Source: an uncultured Oscillospiraceae bacterium
GTDB taxonomy: Bacteria; Bacillota; Clostridia; Oscillospirales; Acutalibacteraceae
NCBI GenBank assembly: GCA_900554335.1
Contig: USGT01000004.1
Location: forward strand, 1 to 64,000
Reading direction: 5' to 3'
DNA length: 64,000 nt
The notes under the pieces were generated by a model that searched no databases, was not told the origin of the DNA, and saw nothing but the letters and a program-made list of their open reading frames with translations. Below are positions 15,804-24,542 of the stretch, one piece after another. The position numbers were made by a program, and so were the translations under genes. Position 1 is the first letter of the stretch; every line of letters starts with the position of its first letter.

Positions 15804-17162
15804 ATGAAGAGTATGGATAGCATAGTTGCGCTTTGCAAAGGCAGAGGATTCATATTTCCGGGTTCTGAGATATACGGTGGCCTTTCAAACACGTGGGATT
15901 ACGGCCCGCTTGGAGTTGAATTTAAAAATAACATAAAAAAACTTTGGATGAAAAAATTCGTTCAAGAATCGGAAACAAACGTTGGGCTTGACTGCGCAAT
16001 TCTCATGAATCCAAGAGTTTGGGAGGCTTCGGGCCATGTTAGCGGTTTTTCGGACCCTCTTATGGATTGCAAAGAGTGCAAAACTCGCTACAGAGCTGAC
16101 AAATTAATCGAAGATGCGGGCTTTAACCCTAACGGAATGACTTCCGAGCAGATGGAAGAGTTTATCAAAGAAAAAGAAATTTCTTGCCCGAATTGCAAGG
16201 CCAAAAACTTCACGGGAATTAGAAAATTCAACCTTATGTTCAAAACCTTCCAAGGTGTTACGGAAGATAAAAAATCCGAAATTTTCCTGCGCCCGGAAAC
16301 TGCTCAAGGAATTTTCATTAATTTCAGCAATGTTCAAAGAAGCATGAGGAAGAAAGTTCCTTTTGGAATTGCTCAAATTGGCAAATCTTTCAGAAATGAA
16401 ATTACTCCAGGAAACTTCACTTTCAGAACAAGAGAATTCGAGCAAATGGAACTTGAATTTTTCTGCAAGCCTGGCACGGATGCCCAGTGGTTTGAATTCT
16501 GGAAAAATTTCTGCGAAAATTGGCTTCTTAGCCTTGGCATGAGCAAAGAAAACATCAGAATAAGAGACCACGAAAAAGAAGAGCTTTGCCACTATTCAAG
16601 CGCCACTTCAGACATTGAATATTTGTTCCCGTTTGGTTGGGGCGAGCTTTGGGGCATTGCGGACAGAACCGACTTTGACTTAAAACAGCACCAAAAATTC
16701 TCAGGCAAAACAGTTGATTACTTCGACCCTGAAACAAATGAAAGATATATTCCTTATGTAATCGAGCCTTCGCTCGGAGCGGACAGAGTTGCGCTTGCTT
16801 TCTTGTGCGACGCTTACACTGAAGAAGAAATCGAAGGCGAGAAAAGAACTGTAATGAAACTTCATCCTGCACTTGCGCCTTTTAAAGCATGCGTTTTGCC
16901 GCTTTCGAAGAAACTTTCGGAAAAAGCAAAAGAAGTTAAAAAAGAACTTTCAAAGTGCTTTATGGTGGATTATGATGAAGCTGGATCAATCGGCAAAAGA
17001 TATCGCAGGCAAGACGAAATCGGAACGCCAATTTGCATAACTTATGATTTCGAAAGCGAAGAAGACGGCTGCGTAACCGTCCGAGATAGAGACACAATGA
17101 AACAAGAAAGAATCAAAATTGAATCACTTAAAGATTACATTTCAAAGAAAATTGAATTTTAA
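15804..17162 (+). CDS. glyS: Glycyl-tRNA synthetase, dimeric class II type
   Basis: A 452-residue enzyme charging tRNA-Gly with glycine. The ATG at 15804 follows AAGGAT by 9 nt; 75 nt of open frame upstream is not needed. Class II motifs: motif 1 near SEIYGGLSNTWDYGPLG; a zinc-ribbon-like CKECK...CPNCK; motif 2 in SFRNEITPGNFTFRTREFEQ; motif 3 in EPSLGADRVALAF; and a C-terminal anticodon-binding domain (about 350-452). This is the single-chain alpha2 form, not the alpha/beta tetramer. Confidence 0.93.
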   Translation: MKSMDSIVALCKGRGFIFPGSEIYGGLSNTWDYGPLGVEFKNNIKKLWMKKFVQESETNVGLDCAILMNPRVWEASGHVSGFSDPLMDCKECKTRYRADKLIEDAGFNPNGMTSEQMEEFIKEKEISCPNCKAKNFTGIRKFNLMFKTFQGVTEDKKSEIFLRPETAQGIFINFSNVQRSMRKKVPFGIAQIGKSFRNEITPGNFTFRTREFEQMELEFFCKPGTDAQWFEFWKNFCENWLLSLGMSKENIRIRDHEKEELCHYSSATSDIEYLFPFGWGELWGIADRTDFDLKQHQKFSGKTVDYFDPETNERYIPYVIEPSLGADRVALAFLCDAYTEEEIEGEKRTVMKLHPALAPFKACVLPLSKKLSEKAKEVKKELSKCFMVDYDEAGSIGKRYRRQDEIGTPICITYDFESEEDGCVTVRDRDTMKQERIKIESLKDYISKKIEF

Positions 17163-17199
17163 AGGTGGTGAAAAGAAAAGCTTTTAGCTTTTCAAGTTT

Positions 17200-18384
17200 A
17201 TGAAAAAAATTTATTTAGATAACGCTGCCACAACGAGCCTTAAAAGTGAAGTTTTGGAAGAAATGATGCCCATTTTGAAAGAAAATTACGGCAACCCTTC
17301 GGGCATTTACAGCATTGGAAGAAACGCACGAAAAGAAGTTGAAAAATCCAGGCAGACTGTTGCTGAAATTTTGGGTGCTAACTCAAATGAAATATTTTTT
17401 ACTTCTGGCGGAACGGAATCCGACAACTGGGCGATAAGGGGCGTGGCTTTTGCTCAGCTTAGAAAGGGCAAAAATCACATAATAACTTCGAAAATTGAGC
17501 ATCACGCAGTGCTTCACACCGTGAAAGAACTTGAAAAAGAAGGCTTTGAAGCAACTTACCTTGACGTTGATAAAAACGGTTTTGTAAACCCTGAAGACGT
17601 TAAAGCTGCAATAACCGAAAAAACGGCGTTAGTCACAGTGATGTATGCCAACAACGAGATAGGAACCATTCAAAAAATAAGCGAAATAGGCAAAGTTTGC
17701 CATGAAAAAGGCGTTATCTTCCACACGGATGCTGTTCAGGCAGTTGGCCATTTGGAGATAAACGTTAAAGAACAAAATATTGATTTGCTTTCGCTTTCGG
17801 GGCACAAATTCCACGGGCCGAAGGGCGTTGGTGCACTTTACGTTAAAAAAGGCGTTAGGATTCTTAATTTAATGCAAGGCGGCGCGCAGGAATCCAACAA
17901 AAGGCCTGGAACTGAAAACGTTGCAGGGATAGTTGGCCTTGCAAAAGCGCTTGAAATTTCAATGCAAAACAGGAACGAAAAGAACAAAGATCTTGAGAAA
18001 AAACGTGACTTTTTAATAACCGAACTTTTGAAAATTAAGCGCTCAAGATTAAACGGTGACAGAACCGAAAGGCTGCCGGGGAACGTTAACATTTCTTTCG
18101 AAGGAATTGAAGGCGAATCGCTTTTGCTTTTGCTTGACGCTGCTGGAATATGCGCTTCTTCGGGTTCAGCTTGCACTTCAGGTTCGCTTGACCCTAGCCA
18201 TGTTTTGCTTGCAATCGGGCTTGTGCACGAAGTTGCTCACGGTTCGCTCAGGCTTTCGCTTGATGAATCAACCACTATGGAAGAGCTTGAGTATACGGTT
18301 TCGGAAGTTAAAAAAATCGTGGAGCGTTTGAGGAGCATGTCTCCTTTGTGGGAAAGAATTATAAAAAACGAAACGGAGGATTAA
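17200..18384 (+). CDS. iscS: Cysteine desulfurase
   Basis: A 394-residue PLP enzyme of the NifS/IscS family that takes sulfur from cysteine for iron-sulfur cluster assembly. PLP Lys203 is in SGHKFHGPKG, and catalytic Cys325 in SSGSACTSGS, a group I (IscS/NifS-type) long loop. The partner scaffold iscU starts 3 nt downstream. The best Shine-Dalgarno (AAAGGTGGTG, 17161-17170) lies about 30 nt upstream, with a small hairpin (GAAAAG/CTTTTC) between; no in-frame alternative start exists because of a TAG at 17185. Confidence 0.93.
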   Translation: MKKIYLDNAATTSLKSEVLEEMMPILKENYGNPSGIYSIGRNARKEVEKSRQTVAEILGANSNEIFFTSGGTESDNWAIRGVAFAQLRKGKNHIITSKIEHHAVLHTVKELEKEGFEATYLDVDKNGFVNPEDVKAAITEKTALVTVMYANNEIGTIQKISEIGKVCHEKGVIFHTDAVQAVGHLEINVKEQNIDLLSLSGHKFHGPKGVGALYVKKGVRILNLMQGGAQESNKRPGTENVAGIVGLAKALEISMQNRNEKNKDLEKKRDFLITELLKIKRSRLNGDRTERLPGNVNISFEGIEGESLLLLLDAAGICASSGSACTSGSLDPSHVLLAIGLVHEVAHGSLRLSLDESTTMEELEYTVSEVKKIVERLRSMSPLWERIIKNETED

Positions 18385-18387
18385 AAA

Positions 18388-18825
18388 TTGAATTATAGTG
18401 AAAAAGTTATGGACCATTTTGCAAACCCAAGGAATGTTGGCGAAATCGCGGATGCTGACGGCATCGGTGAAGTTGGAAACCCAAAATGCGGCGACATAAT
18501 GAAAATGTATTTGAAAATAAAAGATGGTATTATCGTTGACGTTAAATTCAAAACTTTTGGTTGCGGCGCGGCAATTGCAACGAGCTCTATGGCGACAGAA
18601 CTCGTTAAGGGCAAAAGCATTGAAGACGCTTTGAAAGTGACCAACAAAGCGGTTATGGAAGCTCTTGACGGCCTCCCGCCGGTTAAAGTTCACTGTTCGG
18701 TTTTGGCTGAGCAAGCCATAAAAGCTGCTTTGGCAGATTATTACACCAAAAAGGGCATAGACCCTGAACCAATCGTTGGCAAGCTCGAAGAATGCCACGA
18801 TGACCACTGCTCTTGTGAGTTATAA
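18388..18825 (+). CDS. iscU: Iron-sulfur cluster assembly scaffold, IscU/NifU-like
   Basis: A 145-residue scaffold on which Fe-S clusters are built with sulfur from the adjacent IscS. The three ligand cysteines are at 34 (NPKCGD), 59 (FGCGAAIA) and 103 (VHCSVLA), with Asp36. The tail ends CHDDHCSC, an additional metal-binding-like cluster, and the common LPPVK chaperone-binding motif is at 96-100. TTG start behind ACGGAGGA. A CCACCTG-type terminator follows. Confidence 0.93.
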   Translation: MNYSEKVMDHFANPRNVGEIADADGIGEVGNPKCGDIMKMYLKIKDGIIVDVKFKTFGCGAAIATSSMATELVKGKSIEDALKVTNKAVMEALDGLPPVKVHCSVLAEQAIKAALADYYTKKGIDPEPIVGKLEECHDDHCSCEL

Positions 18826-18837
18826 TTTAAAAAGATT

Positions 18838-18870
18838 CCACCTGAAAAAATTCGGGTGGATTTTATTTTT
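18838..18870 (+). terminator. Terminator of the iscS-iscU operon
   Basis: 9-bp stem CCACCTGAA/TTCGGGTGG (one G-T pair), 4-nt loop, then a T-rich run. Confidence 0.9.
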
Positions 18871-18901
18871 GCAAAAATATATAAAATAAATAAAATTTTA
18901 C

Positions 18902-18929
18902 TTGATAAACATTATTATATGTATATAAT
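18902..18929 (+). promoter_or_regulatory. Promoter of the 18982-20637 gene
   Basis: TTGATA, 16-nt spacer, TATAAT, about 50 nt before the ATG. Confidence 0.7.
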
Positions 18930-18981
18930 AAAGGTATAGTTATAAATCATACAAAATATAAAATAATAAGGGGGAGCTTTT

Positions 18982-20637
18982 ATGAAACTTACCACTGAAG
19001 ATTTTGAAAAAATGCCAATGAAAGAATTAAATGAATTTGTGAACAAGTGGTTTTTACAAACATCTAAAGATAGAATATGGGATAAATTAAATGAAAAGTA
19101 TTGTAATGAAAAGATGAAGGAATACAATCGTTATGCAGAATGTTACAAAATTGCTAGAGGTAGTGATGACAAGGATAGAGAAGAAGAAATGCGTAAATAT
19201 AAGAAAGCTATAGGAAGTGTTTTATCTAATGTAAGTGAGGATTTAGAAAACTATAATAAATATTTAAAACTTAGTAATGAGTTAGATAAAGAAGTAAATA
19301 AGATTAAAGGAAAAGAAGGATATGAAGAATGGAGAGAATTAAGAGAAAATATTTTTGAGAAGATGGATGATATTTGTAATGGTGGTATATCTCCAGATGA
19401 AATAGATGATATGATAAAGGAAATAGAGCATGTAAAAGGCAATATGGCTAAAGAGTTAGGAAGAATTAATGAATTTAATAATATAGAAAAAGATGTAAGA
19501 GAAAAAGTTGAAAATTTAAAAAACAATAAGTCTGTAATGAAAAGTCTGTGTGATGAATATGAGAGTAAATTTAAAGATATTTCAGAAAATTTTTATTCAT
19601 CAGTAATCGATAATGATGTTCAGGCAAATAGTTCAATAAAACAGATGGAGAAATTGGGATATTCTTTGAGATATTTAGCAAATAATAGCAATAAGGAATT
19701 TAAAAGCTTGGAAAAATTAAAGGAAGAAAAACTTGAAGAAAATGAAACTAAAGAAAGTAAAGTAAAAAATTACATTAAAGCCAAGATAGGCAATGCCAGA
19801 TATCTTGAGGCGGAAGTGGTTAAATATTCTGAGTGGTATAAAGGTAAAAATGAATTTATTCCACTGGGTGAGATGAGAGAAATTTACGGCACGAAAGGTG
19901 CCCTCATGATGATTTGCCGCCTTGAAGATGGCAGCGTTAAGAATAAAAAGCGATTTAGCGCTTACAGAAGATTTTGCAAAAAAATTCTTGAAAACTACAG
20001 ATCTTTAAAGGTTGAAGCCGCAATAGCAGCTTTGGAAAGCGGCGAGATTTCCGCTTCTAGTTTTAAGGAAGAAGATGCTAAAGAACTCAATAGTATGCTG
20101 CATGAATTGAATAATCTTATGGGTAAAGACACTTCAAAATTCCCGCTAGCTAATCCAAAGGATAAAAAGTTTAATTTAAGTAAGTTCTTCTTAAGTACTA
20201 AATCTCAGATTGCAAAATTAAAAAATACCAAGGGAGAGAAAAATAAAAAGCGCAAGGAATTGATTGACAAAGTCATAAAGAAAATAAGAAAAATTGAATC
20301 TCAATCGCCTAGCGATTCTTTTAATATAGATGCTTCTATGGAAAGGGAGGAGTATATTAAAAAATACGATAATTTTGTTAGCAAAAGTGCTGAGTTAGCT
20401 ATAACTTACTTGAAAACGGAAGGAAAAATTAAAATTCAGAGATTTGCTTCGCAGGAAAAGAAAAAAGGACTTTTTGAATTTAAAATTTTCAATGAAAAAA
20501 GAGACCTTGCTATGGACGCGTGTAAAGTTGCATTGATGTGTTTGGTCGCCGTTTGTTCGAAAGATAAAAAACACATCACTGAAGGGAAAAAATACTTTAG
20601 AAATGTCAAAAAATATTTGAATAAGTATATTGGATAA
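18982..20637 (+). CDS. Unknown coiled-coil protein, 551 residues
   Basis: No known family recognised. There is no signal peptide or transmembrane segment, so it is probably cytoplasmic, or exported by a non-Sec route. The first about 270 residues are highly charged helix with coiled-coil character. The rest looks more globular, with a Lys-rich stretch near 410-430. The DNA composition shifts at about 19800: the 5' half is strongly AT-rich with almost only A/T third positions, the 3' half resembles neighbouring genes. This suggests a composite gene or a rapidly evolving N-terminal part. It has its own promoter, a GGGGGAGC ribosome-binding site and a terminator. Confidence 0.75.
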   Translation: MKLTTEDFEKMPMKELNEFVNKWFLQTSKDRIWDKLNEKYCNEKMKEYNRYAECYKIARGSDDKDREEEMRKYKKAIGSVLSNVSEDLENYNKYLKLSNELDKEVNKIKGKEGYEEWRELRENIFEKMDDICNGGISPDEIDDMIKEIEHVKGNMAKELGRINEFNNIEKDVREKVENLKNNKSVMKSLCDEYESKFKDISENFYSSVIDNDVQANSSIKQMEKLGYSLRYLANNSNKEFKSLEKLKEEKLEENETKESKVKNYIKAKIGNARYLEAEVVKYSEWYKGKNEFIPLGEMREIYGTKGALMMICRLEDGSVKNKKRFSAYRRFCKKILENYRSLKVEAAIAALESGEISASSFKEEDAKELNSMLHELNNLMGKDTSKFPLANPKDKKFNLSKFFLSTKSQIAKLKNTKGEKNKKRKELIDKVIKKIRKIESQSPSDSFNIDASMEREEYIKKYDNFVSKSAELAITYLKTEGKIKIQRFASQEKKKGLFEFKIFNEKRDLAMDACKVALMCLVAVCSKDKKHITEGKKYFRNVKKYLNKYIG

Positions 20638-20647
20638 ATAAAAATTG

Positions 20648-20667
20648 CCACCTGATTTTTCAGGTGG
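20648..20667. terminator. Terminator between the 551-residue gene and the spmAB operon
   Basis: Perfect 8-bp stem CCACCTGA/TCAGGTGG with a 4-nt loop and T-rich flank on the plus strand. Convergent genes meet here; the stop of the minus-strand microprotein lies in the hairpin's right arm. Confidence 0.85.
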
Positions 20668-20884
20668 TTTTCTGTTTGGTGCAGTAAGTTACATTGGTGT
20701 TTTCTTCCGGTGCACGGGACCAAAGGCAATTGTCGCAAATGTTCACGCTGCATTTCGTGAAAGATGATTCAAAAAGCCCGCAGTTGCACATCTGAGAATT
20801 AAATGTTCGTTTGAATTTTCCTTGGGTTGTTTTGTCGATTTTCGCTCCTCCGGTGACAAAGTCAAGTTCGTTTTCGAGCCTCAT
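20660..20884 (-). CDS. Cys-rich microprotein with double-glycine-like leader
   Basis: A 74-residue protein in the spmA-spmB transcription unit, with GGAGG 6 nt before the ATG. The start (RLENELDFVTGGAKID) resembles a double-glycine leader like the microproteins at 40-42 kb. The remainder has seven cysteines, including CNCG, a lone Cys and CDNC, which could bind zinc. No known family. Position behind spmB may indicate sporulation-time expression (inference). Confidence 0.6.
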   Translation of the reverse strand: MRLENELDFVTGGAKIDKTTQGKFKRTFNSQMCNCGLFESSFTKCSVNICDNCLWSRAPEENTNVTYCTKQKTT

Positions 20885-20902
20885 TTTAAACCTCCGTAAT
20901 TT

Positions 20903-21424
20903 TCATGAAAAAAAGTATTTTAAGGTAATTAAAGACATTACAACTGACGCCACATCGGCAATAACTGCGCAAGGCACGGCGTATTTCGAATCTTTTATTT
21001 TAACCGCTCCAAAGTAAACCGCAAGGGTGTAAAAAGTCGTTTCCGTTGAGCCGGACATTATCGAGGCAAGCCTGCCTATGAAGCTGTCGGGCCCGTGCGT
21101 TTTTAGGATGTTATCCAAAATTGCTATTGAGCCGCTGCCTGAAACAGGCCTTAAAAGCGCCATGGGAACAACTTCTGCAGGGAGGCCTAAAAATTTGAAA
21201 ATAGGCGAAACAGCGCAGGTGAAAATATCAAACGCACCCGAGCTTTTAAGCATGCTAACAGCTACGATTAACCCAACTAATGAAGGAATAAGCCCCATGC
21301 AGGATTTTGCTCCTTCGGCAGCCCCTGAAAGAAAGGCGTCAAAAACATTTATTTTCTTTAAAAAACCTAATGTTATTATTGTCAATATCATCAGCGGTAT
21401 TACATAAAATCCCAAATTGCTCAT
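20903..21424 (-). CDS. spmB: Spore maturation protein B
   Basis: A 173-residue membrane protein with four to five hydrophobic segments, matching SpmB (nucleoside-recognition/Gate domain, motif RPVSGSGS and STETTFYTLAVYFG). SpmA and SpmB contribute to spore core dehydration in Bacillus and Clostridium. The start overlaps the spmA stop by 4 bp (ATGA), so they are translationally coupled. A Cys-rich microprotein follows 18 nt downstream. Confidence 0.92.
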   Translation of the reverse strand: MSNLGFYVIPLMILTIITLGFLKKINVFDAFLSGAAEGAKSCMGLIPSLVGLIVAVSMLKSSGAFDIFTCAVSPIFKFLGLPAEVVPMALLRPVSGSGSIAILDNILKTHGPDSFIGRLASIMSGSTETTFYTLAVYFGAVKIKDSKYAVPCAVIADVASVVMSLITLKYFFS

Positions 21425-22005
21425 TTAATTTTCTCCGTTTTTTCAAAAAGTTTTGTGAAAGTTATCCCAATGATTAAAGCTACAAGCGAAGAAACCCACA
21501 AACAAGGTAGGATATCTAGCGTGTTTTGCGAGCCGTATTTTTGCCGTATGGTGCAAAGAAGCGTTGGAAAAAGCTGCAGTGAAGCTGTGTTTATCACCAC
21601 AAACATAATCATGCTTTTCGTTGCGGTGGATTTGTTTTTGTTTAGCTTTTGCATTTCGTTCATTGCGGTTATTCCGAAGGGCGTTGCGGCGTTGCCAAGC
21701 CCAAGCAAATTAGCGGTTATGTTCATGCATACGGCTCTTCCGGCAGGGCTGTCAGGCGGGAAATCAGGGAACAAAAATCTAATTATAGGCGAAAAAACTT
21801 TGGCAAGAATCGAAGTTAAACCTGATTTTTCAGCTATTTTCATCAGCCCCGTCCAAAGCACCATCATTCCAAGAATTGAAATCACAAGCTCCACAGCATC
21901 TGAAGCGCCGGCCATTACTGAGTTTGAAAGCTCTGCGGTTCTTCCTGTTAAAAGCGCGCAAATTACGCTTGAAATTAAAAAGAAACCCCAAATATAATTC
22001 ATCAT
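21421..22005 (-). CDS. spmA: Spore maturation protein A
   Basis: A 194-residue membrane protein with the SpmA/Gate domain: MMVLWTGLMKIAEKSG and NLLGLGNAATPFG are characteristic. The ATG at 22005 follows GAAGGTG by 8 nt; an upstream TTG at 22023 would place the ribosome site inside the coding region. It heads the minus-strand unit spmA-spmB-microprotein and is divergent from an AbrB-like gene. Confidence 0.92.
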   Translation of the reverse strand: MMNYIWGFFLISSVICALLTGRTAELSNSVMAGASDAVELVISILGMMVLWTGLMKIAEKSGLTSILAKVFSPIIRFLFPDFPPDSPAGRAVCMNITANLLGLGNAATPFGITAMNEMQKLNKNKSTATKSMIMFVVINTASLQLFPTLLCTIRQKYGSQNTLDILPCLWVSSLVALIIGITFTKLFEKTEKIK

Positions 22006-22148
22006 ATTTTTTGCACCTTCCAATGCATTTTTTCAAGTTTAATACCTTATAAAATAGATAGTAGTGCGGGTTTGAGAATATTACTGATGATGTTAAAAGT
22101 CTACTATTTTTTACTAAAAAACCTAGATTATTATGGTGAAAAACATAT

Positions 22149-22157
22149 CTCGACAAA
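22149..22157. promoter_or_regulatory. Possible Spo0A box before the AbrB-like gene
   Basis: CTCGACAAA is close to the reverse form of the 0A box (TTTCGACAA). It lies in the divergent region between spmA and the AbrB-like gene about 100 nt from the latter. In Bacillus, phosphorylated Spo0A represses abrB through such boxes. A single short match, so weak. Confidence 0.3.
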
Positions 22158-22253
22158 AGCTAAAAAAAATAGTAGAATTCTAGATAGGGCTAGGTGCCTG
22201 GAGAAATCGTGAGATTTCTCAAATTTTAATTTAAAAGGGTAGTGTATTAAAAG

Positions 22254-22508
22254 ATGGGTATGAAATCAATTGGAATTGTAAGAAGAGTAGATGAGCTCGG
22301 GAGGGTTGTCCTTCCTATGGAACTCAGAAAAATTCTTGACATAGAGCCCAGGGATTCTCTTGAAATTTTTACTGACGGCGACAGAATAATTCTTAGAAAA
22401 TATGAGCCTCAATGCATTTTTTGTTCCAACTCGGAGGCAATGAGAACATTTAAGGGCAAAAATGTTTGCGAAAACTGCATAAATGAAGTTATGAAGCAAG
22501 CCAAATAA
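22254..22508 (+). CDS. AbrB/SpoVT-type transition-state regulator with C-terminal zinc ribbon
   Basis: An 84-residue DNA-binding protein. Residues 4-50 form a swapped-hairpin AbrB domain (IGIVRRVDELGRVVLP, then LRKILDI and SLEIF). Residues 54-75 carry two CxxC pairs (CIFC, CENC) typical of a zinc ribbon fused to AbrB in Clostridia. AbrB-type proteins repress transition-phase genes as dimers or tetramers. Single gene between the spmA promoter region and pgk. Confidence 0.88.
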   Translation: MGMKSIGIVRRVDELGRVVLPMELRKILDIEPRDSLEIFTDGDRIILRKYEPQCIFCSNSEAMRTFKGKNVCENCINEVMKQAK

Positions 22509-22527
22509 AGCTTTGCTTAAGTGATAC

Positions 22528-22556
22528 TTGAAAAATTATTAAAACTACTGTATAAT
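22528..22556 (+). promoter_or_regulatory. Promoter of pgk
   Basis: TTGAAA, 17-nt spacer, TATAAT, about 50 nt before the pgk start. Confidence 0.75.
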
Positions 22557-22606
22557 TAGAAAATACAGTTTCAAAATTAACGATAATATAGAAAGGATGT
22601 CTGAAT

Positions 22607-23800
22607 TTGGATTACTTGAACAAAAAAACTGTAAGAGACATTGACGTTAAGGGTAAAAGAGTGTTTTTACGTTGTGACTTTAATGTGCCTTTTGATGAAA
22701 AAGGAAACATAACTGACACTAAACGCATAGATGAATCTTTAAAAACAATAAAATACCTCATCGATAATGATGCTAAACTAATTCTTTGCTCTCATTTAGG
22801 AAGACCGAAAAATGGCTTTGAAGATAAATTATCTTTGAAACCTGTTGCAAAGTATTTGAAAGAAGTTTTAGGCAGAGACGTAAAACTCGCTAAAGACGTT
22901 GCAGGGGAAGACACAAAGAGAATAGTAAACAGCTTGAAACCGGGCGAAATTTGCATGCTTGAAAACATTCGTTTCGAAGACGGCGAAAGAAGCAACAGCC
23001 CTGAATTTGCTAAAAAACTCGCAAGTTTGGCTGACGTTTGCATAAATGATGCTTTCGGAGCTTCACACAGAGCTCACGCTTCAACTGCAGGAGTTGCAAA
23101 ACTTTTGCCAGCTGGATACGGCTTCTTGATTGAAAAAGAAATTTCAACTATGTCAAGAATTCTCAACAATCCGAAAAGACCTTTTGTTTCAATCTTAGGT
23201 GGAGCAAAAATTTCAGATAAAATCGGCGTAATTAACAGCTTGCTCGATAAAGTTGACGTTCTTATCATCGGCGGCGGAATGTCTTACACATTTGCTAACG
23301 CTCTTGGATATTCAGTGGGAACTTCACTTTGCGAAACAGAAAAACTCGGCCTTGCAAAAGACATGATGGCAAAAGCTAAAGAAAAAGGAGTTAAACTTCT
23401 TTTACCTATCGATGTTAAAGTTGCAAAAGAATATGATCCTAATGCTGAATACAAAGTAGTTTCTTTTGATAAGATTCCTGACGGTTGGATGGGACTTGAC
23501 ATCGGACCAAAAACTGCAAAATTATTCTCAGAAGCTATTGCAGGCGCTGGAACAGTTGTTTGGAACGGACCTATGGGCGTTTCTGAATGGGAAAACTTCG
23601 CAAGCGGAACCTTCGCAGTTGCTAAAGCTATTGCTGAAAGCGGCGCAATTTCAATTATCGGTGGAGGAGATTCTGCAGCAGCTATTTATAAACTTGGCTT
23701 TGCAAGCAAAATGACTCACATTTCAACCGGCGGCGGCGCATCTCTTACGTTCCTTGAAGGAAAACCACTCCCGGCTTTGGAAGTAATCGAAGACAGATAA
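22607..23800 (+). CDS. pgk: Phosphoglycerate kinase
   Basis: A 397-residue glycolytic enzyme transferring phosphate from 1,3-bisphosphoglycerate to ADP. Motifs: RVFLRCDFNVPFD (N-terminal signature), LILCSHLGRP, GGAKISDKIGV, and GGGDSAAA for nucleotide binding. Full normal length. The TTG start follows AAAGGATG by 9 nt. It stands alone between its own promoter and a CACCTG-type terminator, not in a gap-tpi-gpm operon. Confidence 0.96.
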   Translation: MDYLNKKTVRDIDVKGKRVFLRCDFNVPFDEKGNITDTKRIDESLKTIKYLIDNDAKLILCSHLGRPKNGFEDKLSLKPVAKYLKEVLGRDVKLAKDVAGEDTKRIVNSLKPGEICMLENIRFEDGERSNSPEFAKKLASLADVCINDAFGASHRAHASTAGVAKLLPAGYGFLIEKEISTMSRILNNPKRPFVSILGGAKISDKIGVINSLLDKVDVLIIGGGMSYTFANALGYSVGTSLCETEKLGLAKDMMAKAKEKGVKLLLPIDVKVAKEYDPNAEYKVVSFDKIPDGWMGLDIGPKTAKLFSEAIAGAGTVVWNGPMGVSEWENFASGTFAVAKAIAESGAISIIGGGDSAAAIYKLGFASKMTHISTGGGASLTFLEGKPLPALEVIEDR

Positions 23801-23807
23801 ATAAATT

Positions 23808-23839
23808 TTCACCTGTTTAATTTAGCAGGTGAATTTTTA
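23808..23839 (+). terminator. Terminator of pgk
   Basis: 8-bp stem TTCACCTG/CAGGTGAA with 10-nt loop, then TTTTTA. Confidence 0.88.
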
Positions 23840-23840
23840 T

Positions 23841-23869
23841 TTGACAAGCCAAAAAATAATCGATATAAT
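23841..23869 (+). promoter_or_regulatory. Promoter of the 23919-24506 gene
   Basis: Perfect TTGACA, 17-nt spacer, TATAAT; its -35 lies 8 nt past the pgk terminator stem. Confidence 0.85.
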
Positions 23870-23918
23870 ATAAAAATATATTAATTTTATATATAAAATT
23901 GCAGGGAGCTGATATTAC

Positions 23919-24506
23919 ATGTCGATTATTAATAAAAGTTCTAATAAAAAATCTGAAAAAAATGCGGAAAAATTTGCCGAGGATTTAAAAAAAGTTTTAA
24001 AAAAGTTTAAAGAAACCAAACTAGGTGAATATGATAATATAAATCTTGATTATTACAAAACCTTTGTTAAAAAGAAAAGCAATTTTACCGATAAGTTTTC
24101 AGTGATGGATGAGTGCATTTCTAAGCTTAAAATAGCGGTTAAGGAGTTTGACAATGTGTGCACTAAGTTTACGAAAACTTTTTCTGAAGGTGGGCTTTTG
24201 AGTATATCGAACATTTATTTGAAGAAAATTTCAAGTGGTGCAAAGCAGTTTTATCGCGATTTAGTAAGGCTAGAGTCTGCTGAAAACAAAAAAATCTGCC
24301 AAGAAAATATGAAAAAATTTAGCAAAAGCAATAACTCTCTTAGGAAATTTATTTTCGGTGCTGCAGAATGTAAAGTCAATGGTGTTAGAAATTCTGCGAA
24401 AATTCAGGATGAAAAAGTTAAAAATCTTATGAGTGAAATAGCGGATTACCTTGGCAAATTTCCTGCCGTTTACGCTAATTATACTAGCGAATGCTTCACA
24501 GACTAA
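23919..24506 (+). CDS. Unknown helical protein, 195 residues
   Basis: No family recognised. Lys-rich and mostly alpha-helical by inspection, without signal peptide or membrane segment. Sequence features include three scattered cysteines in the second half and a short Gly/Ser loop (FSEGGLLSISN near 90). AGGGAG lies 10 nt before the ATG, and the gene has a perfect consensus promoter, so it is probably strongly expressed. Bounded by a terminator on each side. Confidence 0.7.
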   Translation: MSIINKSSNKKSEKNAEKFAEDLKKVLKKFKETKLGEYDNINLDYYKTFVKKKSNFTDKFSVMDECISKLKIAVKEFDNVCTKFTKTFSEGGLLSISNIYLKKISSGAKQFYRDLVRLESAENKKICQENMKKFSKSNNSLRKFIFGAAECKVNGVRNSAKIQDEKVKNLMSEIADYLGKFPAVYANYTSECFTD

Positions 24507-24514
24507 ACGAAAAA

Positions 24515-24538
24515 CCCTCCAAAAAGGAGGGCTTTTTT
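24515..24538. terminator. Bidirectional terminator between convergent genes
   Basis: Stem CCCTCC/GGAGGG, 5-nt loop, followed by CTTTTTT on the plus strand and preceded by A-rich sequence that serves as T-run on the minus strand. Confidence 0.9.
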
Positions 24539-24542
24539 AAAT

